NCBI GenBank assembly: GCA_017795025.1
Contig: CP051243.1
Span: forward strand, 3,372,897-3,436,896
DNA: 64,000 bases
From: Flavobacteriales bacterium
GTDB taxonomy: Bacteria; Bacteroidota; Bacteroidia; Flavobacteriales; Schleiferiaceae
Direction of reading: 5' to 3'
Under the pieces are notes generated by a model. It searched no databases, was not told the DNA's origin, and saw only the letters and a list, made by a program, of their open reading frames with translations. The position numbers and the translations under genes were made by a program. Positions 41,842 to 50,901 of this stretch are shown piece by piece (positions within the stretch are counted from its first letter, which is position 1; each line of letters opens with the position of its first letter).

Positions 41842-42228
41842 CTAGTCTAGGCGGTCCTTTACATAGGTGATTTCCGTTTTGCCGTGAGGCAATGCTTTAC
41901 CATCCGCATCAAGGTTTACAAAAACCAGTTTATCTATTTTGAGGATGGGTTCACGCGTTAATTTATTGCGAACCTCACAACGCATGGTAATGGAAGTTCG
42001 TCCAAAGGCGGTGGCTTCAATACCCAATTCTACAATATCCCCTTGCCTTGGGGCAGAAATGAAATCTATTTCGGAGATGTATTTGGTGACCACATGTTTG
42101 TTCTCCAGTTGAACGATGGCATAAATAACCGCCTCTTCATCAATCCAGGCGAGCATTCGACCCCCAAATAAAGTTTCGTTGGGATTAAGGTCTTCGGGTT
42201 TTACCCATTTTCGAGTGTGGAAATTCAT
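41842..42228 (-). CDS. Acyl-CoA thioesterase, hotdog fold (YciA-like)
   Basis: A 128-residue protein. The hotdog motif LNPNETLFGGRMLAWIDEEAVIYA (residues 14-37) and the strand pattern VTKYISEIDFISAPRQGDIVELGIE are those of cytosolic acyl-CoA hydrolases. It releases CoA from acyl-CoA; the chain length is unknown. The start MNFHTRKWVKPEDLN was chosen; a longer frame to 42303 would read back through the dps terminator. The ATG lies only 11 bp after that hairpin. Confidence 0.87.
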   Translation of the reverse strand: MNFHTRKWVKPEDLNPNETLFGGRMLAWIDEEAVIYAIVQLENKHVVTKYISEIDFISAPRQGDIVELGIEATAFGRTSITMRCEVRNKLTREPILKIDKLVFVNLDADGKALPHGKTEITYVKDRLD

Positions 42229-42239
42229 AGTAGGAGTAT

Positions 42240-42267
42240 AAAAAAAGAGCGGCTCAAAGGCCGCTCT
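42240..42267 (-). terminator. Rho-independent terminator of dps
   Basis: On the minus strand, AGAGCGGC-CTTTGA-GCCGCTCT followed by TTTTT. It sits between dps and the thioesterase ATG, so the latter depends on read-through or a start within the dps 3' end. Confidence 0.9.
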
Positions 42268-42275
42268 AAGTTCGA

Positions 42276-42743
42276 TTATTTTAAAAAGGCGCTGTACATC
42301 CAAACACTCTTTTCTTGTTCTCGGATGTAATCACTCATCAATGCGTTGGTACCTTCATCGTCAGCCTCATCGGAAATGTCTAAGATTTCACGCTCCAATT
42401 CTAAAAGGGTTTTGTAACCGTCCAAAACCGCTTGAACCGAAGCTCGGGCTTCAGAAATATGGGAAGCTTCTTTAATGCTGCCTTGCTTTAAGTAGTCGGT
42501 GAAAGTGTGGAGAGGGGTATGACCTAAGGTTAAAATGCGCTCGGCAATTTCATCTACTTTCTCAAAGGAGTCTAGATAGAGTTCTTCAAACTTTTGATGA
42601 AGCTCAAAGAATTTTTCGCCTTTAATATTCCAGTGCAAAGCACGAGAGTTAGCATAAAAAATTTGATAGTTGGCTAGGAGCACATTGAGTTTCTCTGCTA
42701 AGGCCTCTGATTTATCTTTTGCGAGTCCGATTTGATTATTCAT
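42276..42743 (-). CDS. dps: Dps-family ferritin-like DNA-protection protein
   Basis: A 155-residue Dps protein that stores iron and protects DNA under oxidative or starvation stress; it forms dodecamers. Ferroxidase ligands are visible with the exact family spacing: His37 (in HWNIKG), His49, Asp64 and Glu68. The N-terminal tail is short with few Lys, so direct DNA binding may be weak. A -7 box TATTTTTG lies 23 nt upstream and a strong terminator lies downstream, so it forms its own unit. Confidence 0.94.
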   Translation of the reverse strand: MNNQIGLAKDKSEALAEKLNVLLANYQIFYANSRALHWNIKGEKFFELHQKFEELYLDSFEKVDEIAERILTLGHTPLHTFTDYLKQGSIKEASHISEARASVQAVLDGYKTLLELEREILDISDEADDEGTNALMSDYIREQEKSVWMYSAFLK

Positions 42744-42766
42744 CTCTATTGGTTTTTAATTCGGTT

Positions 42767-42774
42767 CAAAAATA
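42767..42774 (-). promoter_or_regulatory. -7 box of dps
   Basis: On the minus strand, TATTTTTG (a perfect TAnnTTTG match), 23 nt before the dps ATG. A TAGTTAATAACTA dyad overlaps its upstream side and could be a regulator site. The -33 box is not clear. Confidence 0.5.
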
Positions 42775-42840
42775 GTTATTAACTATTGATTTTTAATTGG
42801 TGATAGCTGTTGATGATATCTTTATCCTTGGTATCAATAA

Positions 42841-42875
42841 AAAAGGCCATCTGCTAAAATGCGGATGACCTTTTT
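42841..42875 (-). terminator. Terminator of the peptide transporter gene
   Basis: On the minus strand, GGTCATCCGC and GCAGATGGCC pair around ATTTTA, flanked by A and T runs on both sides, so it could work in both directions. It lies 21 bp after the transporter stop. Confidence 0.85.
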
Positions 42876-42895
42876 AAATTTATGGATAAGGGAGT

Positions 42896-44782
42896 TTATT
42901 CCACTCCGTGCATCAATTTCTTAAGTGGCTTATTAAAGATCATAATGACTACCGAGAAGCCAATGAGAACAAAGCCAATGTTAGAGAACACATCGGTGTA
43001 CTTGTTTAGTCCTTGCTCCATACGTTGCAAACGATGCTTTTCGTAGACCTCAGCGAGGCTGCCATCTGCATCTTCAAAATCTTCTATGGCCTCACGGAAA
43101 TAAATCCAAGTTTCGATGTTAATTCCCGATTCTGTCTCTTTATCCAGTTTAAGAATAGAGTCGTAGGAAGTTCCGAGTTTTTGCCAGTTCTCCTTCACTA
43201 GCCATTCTTCGGCCGAGCCTAAAGGAGTGTTCAGACTACGATTTGCTTTCCACTCCACAAAATTCATGTTCGCTTGGTAAGCCTTACGGAACTCCACCCA
43301 GTCTTGGATGTCCATATACTTTCCTAGGGTGATATTCACCGGCATGTCCTCGGCAAGGGGGTCCCAATCTGTAAAGCTTATGGTGTTTACATCATTAGCG
43401 GCATCCATAACGGTCGTGCTCATTGGGAATTCCAATTCGGGACCATTATCGTCGCCGTGGGTTCCGGTAAGCGTAGCGATTTGCCCGCCTAAGAAGTTAC
43501 CAATGGCAAAGCTTAAGAACCATCCACCCATGGCTGTTCCAGAGATTTTTGGTGGTGCTAATTTGGTTACCATACTTAGGCCAATGGGCGAAAGGAAAAG
43601 CTCGCCGGTAGTATGCAATAAGTAAAGGAATACAAGGGTAAGCAAAGGAACTTGGAAGCCTTCTGCAAAGGTTAAACCTAAAAGGGTTACCAAGAAACCT
43701 AATCCAAGTTGAAGGATACCGAAAGCAAACTTCATGGGTATGCTCGGGTTTTTACCCGCTTCAGAAAGCTTCACCCACATTACACTAAAGATGGATCCAA
43801 AGAGTACAATGAAGAATGGATTGAAAAACTGGGTCATCGAGGCGGGCATTACCCAACCAAAAATTTCGCGGTTCACATTACGGTCGGCGAAAAGGGTAAG
43901 TGAGGTTCCTGCTTGTTCGAAGAAGGCCCAAAACACAATGTTGATTAAAATGAAGATTACCAGGGCAATCATTCGATCGCGCCAAATTTTACCTTCTTTG
44001 GCGCCGGCATTAATCAGGTTAAAGGCTACCAGAACAAATAAGCCAGTAAGTAAATATTGCAAAATTTCATTCTTGCTAATAAGGATGTAGCAAACTGGAA
44101 TTAGCGCAATACTGATAAGGGTGATGAGGTGCACATAGTTAATTGGCCCTACAATTTTTTTCTTACCTGCTTCGGTAATGTCCAGGCCATCGGCTTCTGC
44201 GTAACGATCGCGACCGAAGTAGAAAATTAGGAAGCCTAACAGCATACCAACACCGGCTAAGCCGAATCCCCATCTAAAACCATAGGTTTCTCCAACATAG
44301 GCTACTACTGAGGTGGCTAAAAGTGCCCCCACATTAATACCGATATAAAAAATGGTAAACCCAGAATCTCGACGCGGGTCATTCTCTTCATAAAGCTTAC
44401 CGACAATAGTCGAGATATTAGCTTTAAAATAACCATTACCAATAATGATGGCCCCCATACCGGCTAAAAGCCAAAATTCGGTTCCGCCTAAAATCATAAA
44501 TTCTCCAATGGCCATTAAAATTGCACCAAGGATAATTGCAAACCGATACCCTAAGAATTGGTCGGCCATTCGACCACCAAGCACTGGAGCGGCATATACT
44601 AATCCGGTATAAGCGCCATAAATAACGGCGGCTTCGGCATCTCCCTTAAATAAGGCTTTAACTAGATATAAGGTTAAAAGGGTTCGCATTCCGTAGTAAC
44701 AGAAACGCTCCCACATTTCGGAGAAAAACAGAATGTACAGGCCGTTTGGGTGTCCTTGTTTCGCTAGATCGGTGTTTGACAT
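42896..44782 (-). CDS. Proton-dependent oligopeptide transporter (POT/PTR family)
   Basis: A 628-residue MFS transporter importing di- and tripeptides. The family motif SEMWERFCYYGMRTLLTLYL is at residues 22-41, and later FYIGINVGALLAT and FLSPIGLSMVTKLAPPKISGTAMGGW. It is longer than E. coli DtpA (500) because of a 150-residue soluble insertion before the last span (about residues 450-600), a form common in Bacteroidota. ATG at 44782 (MSNTDLAKQGHP) is preferred over an extension to 44815. The dipeptidyl peptidase gene lies upstream on the same strand, which links peptide release and uptake. Confidence 0.93.
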   Translation of the reverse strand: MSNTDLAKQGHPNGLYILFFSEMWERFCYYGMRTLLTLYLVKALFKGDAEAAVIYGAYTGLVYAAPVLGGRMADQFLGYRFAIILGAILMAIGEFMILGGTEFWLLAGMGAIIIGNGYFKANISTIVGKLYEENDPRRDSGFTIFYIGINVGALLATSVVAYVGETYGFRWGFGLAGVGMLLGFLIFYFGRDRYAEADGLDITEAGKKKIVGPINYVHLITLISIALIPVCYILISKNEILQYLLTGLFVLVAFNLINAGAKEGKIWRDRMIALVIFILINIVFWAFFEQAGTSLTLFADRNVNREIFGWVMPASMTQFFNPFFIVLFGSIFSVMWVKLSEAGKNPSIPMKFAFGILQLGLGFLVTLLGLTFAEGFQVPLLTLVFLYLLHTTGELFLSPIGLSMVTKLAPPKISGTAMGGWFLSFAIGNFLGGQIATLTGTHGDDNGPELEFPMSTTVMDAANDVNTISFTDWDPLAEDMPVNITLGKYMDIQDWVEFRKAYQANMNFVEWKANRSLNTPLGSAEEWLVKENWQKLGTSYDSILKLDKETESGINIETWIYFREAIEDFEDADGSLAEVYEKHRLQRMEQGLNKYTDVFSNIGFVLIGFSVVIMIFNKPLKKLMHGVE

Positions 44783-44842
44783 AGGTGTTTTTTTATTTGA
44801 CCGTCGAATTAACAAAAATTAATCCAATGATAGATGAAGGCT

Positions 44843-47029
44843 TTAAAGGTTCTCTTCGATGAAATTGGTCATCTTGGTAAATAGGTGATAGCGCGTGTTA
44901 CCGCCGTAAATCCCGTGATTTTTATCGGGGTATATAAATAAGTCGAACTGCTTATTGGCCGCCACTAAGGCCGAAATCATGCGCATGGTATTCTGAACAT
45001 GCACATTGTCATCCGCACTACCGTGTACCAATAAGTAAGCTCCTTTTAACTTGTCGACGTGATTTATTGGGCTATTATCGTCGTAGCCATTCGCATTTTC
45101 TTGAGGGGTACGCATGTAGCGCTCGGTATATATATTGTCGTAAAACCGCCAGTTGGTCACAGGGGCCACGGCCATCGCCATTTTAAATACATCGGCGCCC
45201 TTGGTAATACCCAAGCTGCTCATGTAGCCTCCATAACTCCAGCCCCAAATTCCAATGCGGTCGCCATCCACATACTTTTGATTAGCGAGCCATTTTGCGG
45301 CTGCAATTTGATCTTCGGTTTCAAGCTTGCCGAGTTGCTGATAGGTTTGCGTCCGGAAATCACGACCCCGCGCACCCGTTCCGCGATTGTCAACACTCAC
45401 AATAATATATCCTTTGGCGGCGAGGGATTGATACCAAAAACCATTACCTGCATCGTATTGATCCTTCACGGTTTGAGAGCCTGGTCCACCGTAAACAAAC
45501 ATGAGTACCGGGTAATTCTTGGCTGGATCAAAATCCTGGGGCTTAATCATCCAGGCATTTAAAAGGGTGCCGTTTTCGTTTGGAATTTGTAAAAACTCTT
45601 TTGCGGAAAGTTGGTATTCGGCCAAGCGCTTCACTAAGGCATCATTATCATTCAATACCCGTACTTCTTCGCCATTGGAGCGATGTAAACTTTCGTAAGT
45701 AGGCCTTTCGGCAGAGGAAAAGCGGTTGATGTAAAACTGGAAGCCTTTGCTAAAGGTGGCACTATTCCAACCTTTGCGGCTGCTCAACTTTTCCTTTTTT
45801 CGGCCTTTCAGATTGATGCGGTAAACGGCCCGATTAATAGGCGCCTCCTCAGCACTTTGATAGTATAAGTAACCGCTTTCTTCATCGATGCCGTAAAACT
45901 CGGTAACATCCCAGTCACCTTTGGTGATTTGTCGTTTAAGCTTACCGTCCTTATTATAGTGGTAAATGTGATTGTAACCCGATTGCTCAGAAGTCCAGAT
46001 GAAACTACCATCCGCTAAAAATCGAAGATTATCATTAATCTCTAAATAGGCAGGCGCTTTCTCGGTAAACAAAGGATTTACATGAATACCGTCTTTCATA
46101 TCCATTTCCACTTTCCAAAGCATCAAAAGGTCCTGATGACGATTGAGGGTGGTGATGATGAGTTCATCATCCTCTTGTGTCCATTTAATACGCGGATAAT
46201 ACTCGATTTCCTCACCTGCGAATCCAACTACATAGTCCTTGTTGTTATGAACATCATATATATGAATGCTCACTTTGGAGTTTACTTCTCCCGCTTTTGG
46301 GTATTTAAATACATCCTGATTAGGGTACAATCCTTTTCCGTAAACATCCATACTAAAGGTGGGAACCTCCGACTCGTCGAATTGATAATAAGCGATGTAG
46401 TTTCCACCGGGCGACCAATAGAATCCTTTGTGGAAGCTAAATTCTTCTTCATAAACCCAATCCACCGCACCAGCGATTAGGGCATCTTCTTTCCCCTGTC
46501 CAAAGCTTACCGTTTCACCGCCTTCTTCCAAATCCTGGATATGCATACGGTTTTTGTAAACATAGGCCACTTTATTCTCGGTAGGGGATAAATCGGCTAA
46601 TTGCTGTTTTCCATCGGCCTGGATTTTATCAAGGCTACCTGATTTTAGGTCGTAAATAAAGTAGTAGCTCTTGGAGGAGTGACGGTAAATAGACTCGGTT
46701 TGGGTGCCTAACAGTACCTTGTCTTCAGTGGCATTAAACTGGTAACTATCAAAATTGATTTTTTCTCCCGATTGGGCTTCAATTTCGGCGGTACTCAAAA
46801 TGGTGGCCACCTTTTCCCCGGTTTCATAACTGTATTTGTCAATACTACCTTCCGAGCGATTTAAAACGGTAAAGTGAATGCCGTCGTTCATGCTACGTAA
46901 GCCCCCCGTGCTGCGCGCGTAAAATTTGCCGCGCATAACGTCTTCCAAGCTCACGGTTTTTTCTTGAGCATTAACCGTGCTAGCGTTTAACAGAATTCCA
47001 AAAACTATAAGTAAGTTGCGATAGAACAT
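44843..47029 (-). CDS. Dipeptidyl peptidase IV (S9B family)
   Basis: Removes X-Pro or X-Ala dipeptides from peptide N-termini, in the periplasm. The 728 residues begin with a signal peptide, MFYRNLLIVFGILLNASTVNA, then the beta-propeller with the double-Glu motif DWVYEEEF that holds the substrate N-terminus. The hydrolase domain follows, with Ser598 in GWSYGG, Asp in HGSADDNVH and His in DKNHGIYGG. All catalytic residues are present. The peptide symporter lies 60 bp downstream on the same strand, so a peptide-utilisation pair is likely. Confidence 0.95.
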   Translation of the reverse strand: MFYRNLLIVFGILLNASTVNAQEKTVSLEDVMRGKFYARSTGGLRSMNDGIHFTVLNRSEGSIDKYSYETGEKVATILSTAEIEAQSGEKINFDSYQFNATEDKVLLGTQTESIYRHSSKSYYFIYDLKSGSLDKIQADGKQQLADLSPTENKVAYVYKNRMHIQDLEEGGETVSFGQGKEDALIAGAVDWVYEEEFSFHKGFYWSPGGNYIAYYQFDESEVPTFSMDVYGKGLYPNQDVFKYPKAGEVNSKVSIHIYDVHNNKDYVVGFAGEEIEYYPRIKWTQEDDELIITTLNRHQDLLMLWKVEMDMKDGIHVNPLFTEKAPAYLEINDNLRFLADGSFIWTSEQSGYNHIYHYNKDGKLKRQITKGDWDVTEFYGIDEESGYLYYQSAEEAPINRAVYRINLKGRKKEKLSSRKGWNSATFSKGFQFYINRFSSAERPTYESLHRSNGEEVRVLNDNDALVKRLAEYQLSAKEFLQIPNENGTLLNAWMIKPQDFDPAKNYPVLMFVYGGPGSQTVKDQYDAGNGFWYQSLAAKGYIIVSVDNRGTGARGRDFRTQTYQQLGKLETEDQIAAAKWLANQKYVDGDRIGIWGWSYGGYMSSLGITKGADVFKMAMAVAPVTNWRFYDNIYTERYMRTPQENANGYDDNSPINHVDKLKGAYLLVHGSADDNVHVQNTMRMISALVAANKQFDLFIYPDKNHGIYGGNTRYHLFTKMTNFIEENL

Positions 47030-47064
47030 TGCCTTAATTTTAAGCGCGCCTAAAATAGAATATT

Positions 47065-48486
47065 TTGCAGAGACCGAAGGAGTATTCTCAAGTGGATAAA
47101 GAGGATATCAGCCATTTTCAGAGCTTTTTGTCTGAAGCAGAAATCCTAAGCGAAGCCGAGGACATGCACGATTATGGTCGAGATGAAACCGAAGACTTTC
47201 ATTTTCAGCCAGAACTCGTCCTTAAACCCTCATCTGCGGAAGCGGTAGCCCAAATTTTAGCCTACTGTAATAAAAGGCGAATCCCCATTTATACCAGTGG
47301 GGCTCGTACCGGTTTAAGTGGAGGCGCTCTGCCGGTCTTTGGTGGAGTGGTATTAAGCACTGAAAAGCTCAATAGAATTATAGAAATCGACGAACGGAAT
47401 TTACAAGCAACCGTAGAGCCTGGGGTGATTAATCAGGTTTTTCATGATGCCTGTAAAGCCAAGAATTTATTTTATCCGCCCGACCCCAGTAGTTGGGGTT
47501 CCTGCACCCTAGGCGGAAATTTGGCCTTAAATGCCGGTGGCCCCAAGGCGGTTAAATATGGGGTAACCAATGCCTATGTACTTGACTTAGAGATTGCCCT
47601 TACCGATGGCAGTTTAATTCGCACCGGAGCGCGGGTATTAAAAAACAGCACAGGTTATAATTTAACCCAATTAATGGTGGGTAGCGAGGGAACCTTGGCC
47701 GTGATTACCAAAGCGGTATTTCGCCTAATACCCTATCCTCAACATGATCGCTTAATGTTAATTCCATTCCGTTCCTCGGAGCAGGCATGTGCGGCGGTTT
47801 CGGCGATTTTTCAAGCTGGGATTACGCCTTCGGCTATGGAGTTTATGGAGCGTGATGCGATAGACTATACCTTGAAATTTGTTGATGGTGTTCAAGTTCC
47901 AATTGGTCCTGAAGTGGCCGCTCATCTCTTGGTTGAGGTCGATGGCAACGATCCTAATCAGCTGATGGACGAATGTGTGAAAATCGCAGATATTGTGGCC
48001 ACATTTGATGCGGGTGAAGTGCTATTTGCTGAAAGTGCGCAAGAAAAAGCATCCCTCTGGCAATTGCGGCGCAAAGTAGGAGAAGCTGTTAAATCGCATT
48101 CCATTTATAAAGAGGAAGACACTGTAGTTCCCCGGGCCGAACTACCAGCCCTCTTAAAAGGAGTAAAGGAAATAGGCCATCGCTACGGATTCCATTCCGT
48201 TTGTTATGGTCATGCCGGAGATGGTAATTTGCACGTAAATATCTTGAAGAATGATATGACGGACCAAGCCTGGGAGGAAGATTTACCTAAAGGCATTCGT
48301 GAGCTGTTTAGCCTAGTTAAGCAATTAGGCGGAACCATTAGCGGCGAACACGGCATTGGACTGGTGCAAAAGGATTACCTCGACATTGTTTTTAGCCCCG
48401 TTTCCCTAGCCATGCAAAAAGCCGTGAAAGCTGTTTTTGACCCTAATGCTATCTTAAACCCGGGTAAGATTTTCCCCGAAACCTAA
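47065..48486 (+). CDS. FAD-linked oxidoreductase, GlcD/D-lactate dehydrogenase type
   Basis: A 473-residue flavoprotein oxidising a 2-hydroxy acid such as D-lactate or glycolate. The PCMH-type FAD domain is seen in PIYTSGARTGLSGGALPVFGG, PPDPSSWGSCTLGGNLALNAGGP and TGYNLTQLMVGSEGTLAVITKA; the C-terminal cap in YGHAGDGNLHVNI, GEHGIG and DPNAILNPGKIF. The start is uncertain: TTG at 47065 gives full length, and GTG at 47092 is the next choice; no ATG occurs before the FAD domain. It is divergent from the peptidase gene with a 35-bp gap. Confidence 0.88.
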   Translation: MQRPKEYSQVDKEDISHFQSFLSEAEILSEAEDMHDYGRDETEDFHFQPELVLKPSSAEAVAQILAYCNKRRIPIYTSGARTGLSGGALPVFGGVVLSTEKLNRIIEIDERNLQATVEPGVINQVFHDACKAKNLFYPPDPSSWGSCTLGGNLALNAGGPKAVKYGVTNAYVLDLEIALTDGSLIRTGARVLKNSTGYNLTQLMVGSEGTLAVITKAVFRLIPYPQHDRLMLIPFRSSEQACAAVSAIFQAGITPSAMEFMERDAIDYTLKFVDGVQVPIGPEVAAHLLVEVDGNDPNQLMDECVKIADIVATFDAGEVLFAESAQEKASLWQLRRKVGEAVKSHSIYKEEDTVVPRAELPALLKGVKEIGHRYGFHSVCYGHAGDGNLHVNILKNDMTDQAWEEDLPKGIRELFSLVKQLGGTISGEHGIGLVQKDYLDIVFSPVSLAMQKAVKAVFDPNAILNPGKIFPET

Positions 48487-48530
48487 GCTGGGTAACCATC
48501 AAATCTTATTGAATTTCAGTATATTAAAGG

Positions 48531-48570
48531 CTAATTCTTTGGCTATGGATTAAAAGAATTAGTACCTTAG
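48531..48570 (+). promoter_or_regulatory. Promoter with a 10-bp perfect inverted repeat before the GAF/PAS kinase
   Basis: TTTG (48538-48541), 21 bp and TACCTTAG (48563-48570, one mismatch) form a promoter. CTAATTCTTT (48531-48540) and AAAGAATTAG (48553-48562) are exact inverted repeats with arm centres 22 bp apart, about two helical turns. One arm covers -33 and the other abuts -7, which is the layout of a dimeric repressor site. Confidence 0.55.
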
Positions 48571-48581
48571 GGCGAATCATT

Positions 48582-50540
48582 ATGAAAACTACTGACTCCA
48601 TTGACGCTTCTATTTTAGAATTAGTCGGCAATCTCAAACATGAACATCGGGCCGTATTTGATGCCCAGTTTAATTTGCTCTATTCTAATAGAACCTATCG
48701 CGAATACCTTCGTAAGTTGGGCTTCGACTCCATCAATAATTTATCCTTACTCGATATTTACAATAGTGAAGCGAAGGAGCATGCCTCGCTATGGCTAGAT
48801 GGTTTTAAGACCCTAAACCCCTTAAAGCCAAGCTATGCCTTTTCGGCCTTTGATAAGGTCCGCGAAGAGAACTACCGAATCGATGCCGAGGTACAAGCCC
48901 TTTTTAAAGCCAATCAAGTACTGGCCTATGCCTTGGGTTTCGATGAACTTACCGATACCTATTTGGAAAACCGATTTAATCGCCTCAAGTCTGATTTTTT
49001 GGCTAAAGCCCTGATGGTAAAAGATACCAATGAGCTCATGTGGGTGATGACCGATGAAATTTTGGCCAAGCTCTATTTAGGGGATGCCTTAATTCTGGAG
49101 CGACAAGGAAACGTACTGGCGCCCATAGCGGCTTATGGCTCGCAGCGCAAGGGGAGGCGAGAAGTTGCAGAAGGATTAAAGGTTAGCTTTTCGCAAGGAA
49201 TAACGGGTTATGTGGCCACAACGGCTATGCCTTACATGACAGGCGATAGTCGTAAGGACCCGCATTACATTCAGGAGCATTTTGCTGCTGGATCGGAAGT
49301 AGCCGTGCCCATTATTGTAAGGGGGAAGGTTTTTGGCGTAATCAATTGTGAAAGCGAACAGTTCAATTTCTTCCGTCCTATTCATCAAGAACTGTTGCAA
49401 CGAACCGCTGAGGTACTCAGTGCCCGAATCGAAGAAATGAATTCGAGGCAAGAATTGGAGCTTCTGGAACAGCGACATCTGGCCATTATTAATTCTACGC
49501 CGAATAGTTTTTTACTGTTCGACCCTTCCTATCGGATTATGTCCTTTAATACGGCCGCAACTAAATCTTGGCGCTATTTTACGGGCTTAAACATTGAGGT
49601 AGGTACGGATTATAAAAAAGTGGTTCCAAAAGAATTACTCGGGAAATTTGAGAACCTTGCGCGACAGAGCTTGCAAGGTGGCAAGGCCGAGGAGTACTTA
49701 AGCTGGGAGCATGAGGACAATCACTACCGACTAAAAGTCAATTTTGCCCCGGCCTTGGATCGGGAAGGGAAGATTTTTGGATTCACCTTGTTGGTAGAAG
49801 ATGTTTCCGAGCTTTATCATGCCAATCAAACGCTCCGAGCTAAGAACCTTGACCTAGAGCAAGGAAATCGAGAGCTCGATAAATTTGTATATAGCATTTC
49901 CCACGACCTTCGTGCTCCACTTTCCAGTATGATGGGTTTGGTTAACCTAATCGAAAATGCCCAACAACTGCCAGAGACGAAGATTTATGCCAAAATGCTG
50001 CAGGATGCGGCGGAGAGTATGGATAGCTATATTCGAAATATTCTGGAGTACTCTCGAAACAAGCGCTTTGAAATTGACTTGGAGGAGGTCGACTTGGAGG
50101 AGCTTTTCCGTGATTTGGAACAGAAGTTTAAATTCATTCCAGGTTATCGGGAATTGAACTTTGAGACCGACCTAAGCTTAAAACGCATTCATAGCGATCC
50201 CTACCGAATGGAGATCATCCTTAATAACCTTATTAGTAATGCGATTAAGTATCGCGATATAGCCAAATCCAAATCTTGGTGCAAGGTGAGCATTTCCGAA
50301 AGGGAGGAGCAGTATGAAATAAAGGTGGCAGATAATGGAATTGGTATCCCTAAGGCCAAGCAAGCGAATTTATTCGACATGTTTTTTAAGGTCCAAAGTG
50401 ATCATCCTGGTTCAGGCCTAGGACTTTACATTCTAAAAGAAGTTGTAAATAATTTGGGAGGCGAAATTGAGGTGCAGTCAAAAGAGAAAAAAGGTAGTAC
50501 CTTTAGCATTCTATTACCCAAAAATCCCCCCAATGCCTAA
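48582..50540 (+). CDS. Cytoplasmic sensor histidine kinase with GAF and PAS domains
   Basis: A 652-residue protein without membrane spans. A PAS-like N-terminal part precedes a GAF domain (about 130-290: LGDALILERQG, QGITGYVATTAMPYMTGDSRKDPHY, AVPIIVRGKVFGVINCES), a second PAS (about 297-420) and the phosphoacceptor motif YSISHDLRAPL with His441. The ATPase follows (NNLISNAIKYRD, DNGIGIPKAK, GSGLGLYILKEVV). It senses an intracellular signal. The receiver gene overlaps its 3' end by 8 bp. Confidence 0.92.
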   Translation: MKTTDSIDASILELVGNLKHEHRAVFDAQFNLLYSNRTYREYLRKLGFDSINNLSLLDIYNSEAKEHASLWLDGFKTLNPLKPSYAFSAFDKVREENYRIDAEVQALFKANQVLAYALGFDELTDTYLENRFNRLKSDFLAKALMVKDTNELMWVMTDEILAKLYLGDALILERQGNVLAPIAAYGSQRKGRREVAEGLKVSFSQGITGYVATTAMPYMTGDSRKDPHYIQEHFAAGSEVAVPIIVRGKVFGVINCESEQFNFFRPIHQELLQRTAEVLSARIEEMNSRQELELLEQRHLAIINSTPNSFLLFDPSYRIMSFNTAATKSWRYFTGLNIEVGTDYKKVVPKELLGKFENLARQSLQGGKAEEYLSWEHEDNHYRLKVNFAPALDREGKIFGFTLLVEDVSELYHANQTLRAKNLDLEQGNRELDKFVYSISHDLRAPLSSMMGLVNLIENAQQLPETKIYAKMLQDAAESMDSYIRNILEYSRNKRFEIDLEEVDLEELFRDLEQKFKFIPGYRELNFETDLSLKRIHSDPYRMEIILNNLISNAIKYRDIAKSKSWCKVSISEREEQYEIKVADNGIGIPKAKQANLFDMFFKVQSDHPGSGLGLYILKEVVNNLGGEIEVQSKEKKGSTFSILLPKNPPNA

Positions 50541-50901
50541 GGTTGTCCTATTGGTAGACGATAATCCTATTGATCTGATGATCAATGAGAAGACCTTACA
50601 ACGCTACGATGATTCCGTGGTTATTTTTAAGGCGAATAGTGGCGAGCAGGCCTTAGAAATGCTCAAGTCTGGCGCCTGCAATCCGACTTGTCTTTTACTG
50701 GATATAAAAATGCCCACCATGAACGGCTTTGAATTCCTCGATGCCCTAGCTCAAACCGAGGTGGAAGTTAAATTCGGTATCCATATGCTTTCTTCCAGCA
50801 TTGATCCATCAGATTTACAACAGGCAGAAGAGCGTGAGGTAGTGCGGAGCTATATCGAGAAGCCCCTTTCCGCAGCCAAGCTCGAGAAAATCAAACTTTA
50901 A
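50533..50901 (+). CDS. Single-domain response regulator
   Basis: A 122-residue receiver, with Asp57 in CLLLDIKMPTMNG, the acidic pair VDDNPID, LSSSID and the IEKPLS Lys. This group usually partners a GAF/PAS kinase and takes part in phosphorelays. The start MPKVVLLVDD was chosen since the upstream in-frame part lies within the kinase gene. The last 11 bp overlap the convergent aminotransferase gene. Confidence 0.9.
   Translation: MPKVVLLVDDNPIDLMINEKTLQRYDDSVVIFKANSGEQALEMLKSGACNPTCLLLDIKMPTMNGFEFLDALAQTEVEVKFGIHMLSSSIDPSDLQQAEEREVVRSYIEKPLSAAKLEKIKL

Noticed and set aside
43734-44090. 118-codon plus-strand frame within the peptide transporter
   Set aside because: It is a shadow of the transporter gene with no features of its own.
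45059-45562. 167-codon plus-strand frame inside the peptidase gene
   Set aside because: It is antisense to a clear dipeptidyl peptidase IV gene with intact catalytic residues.
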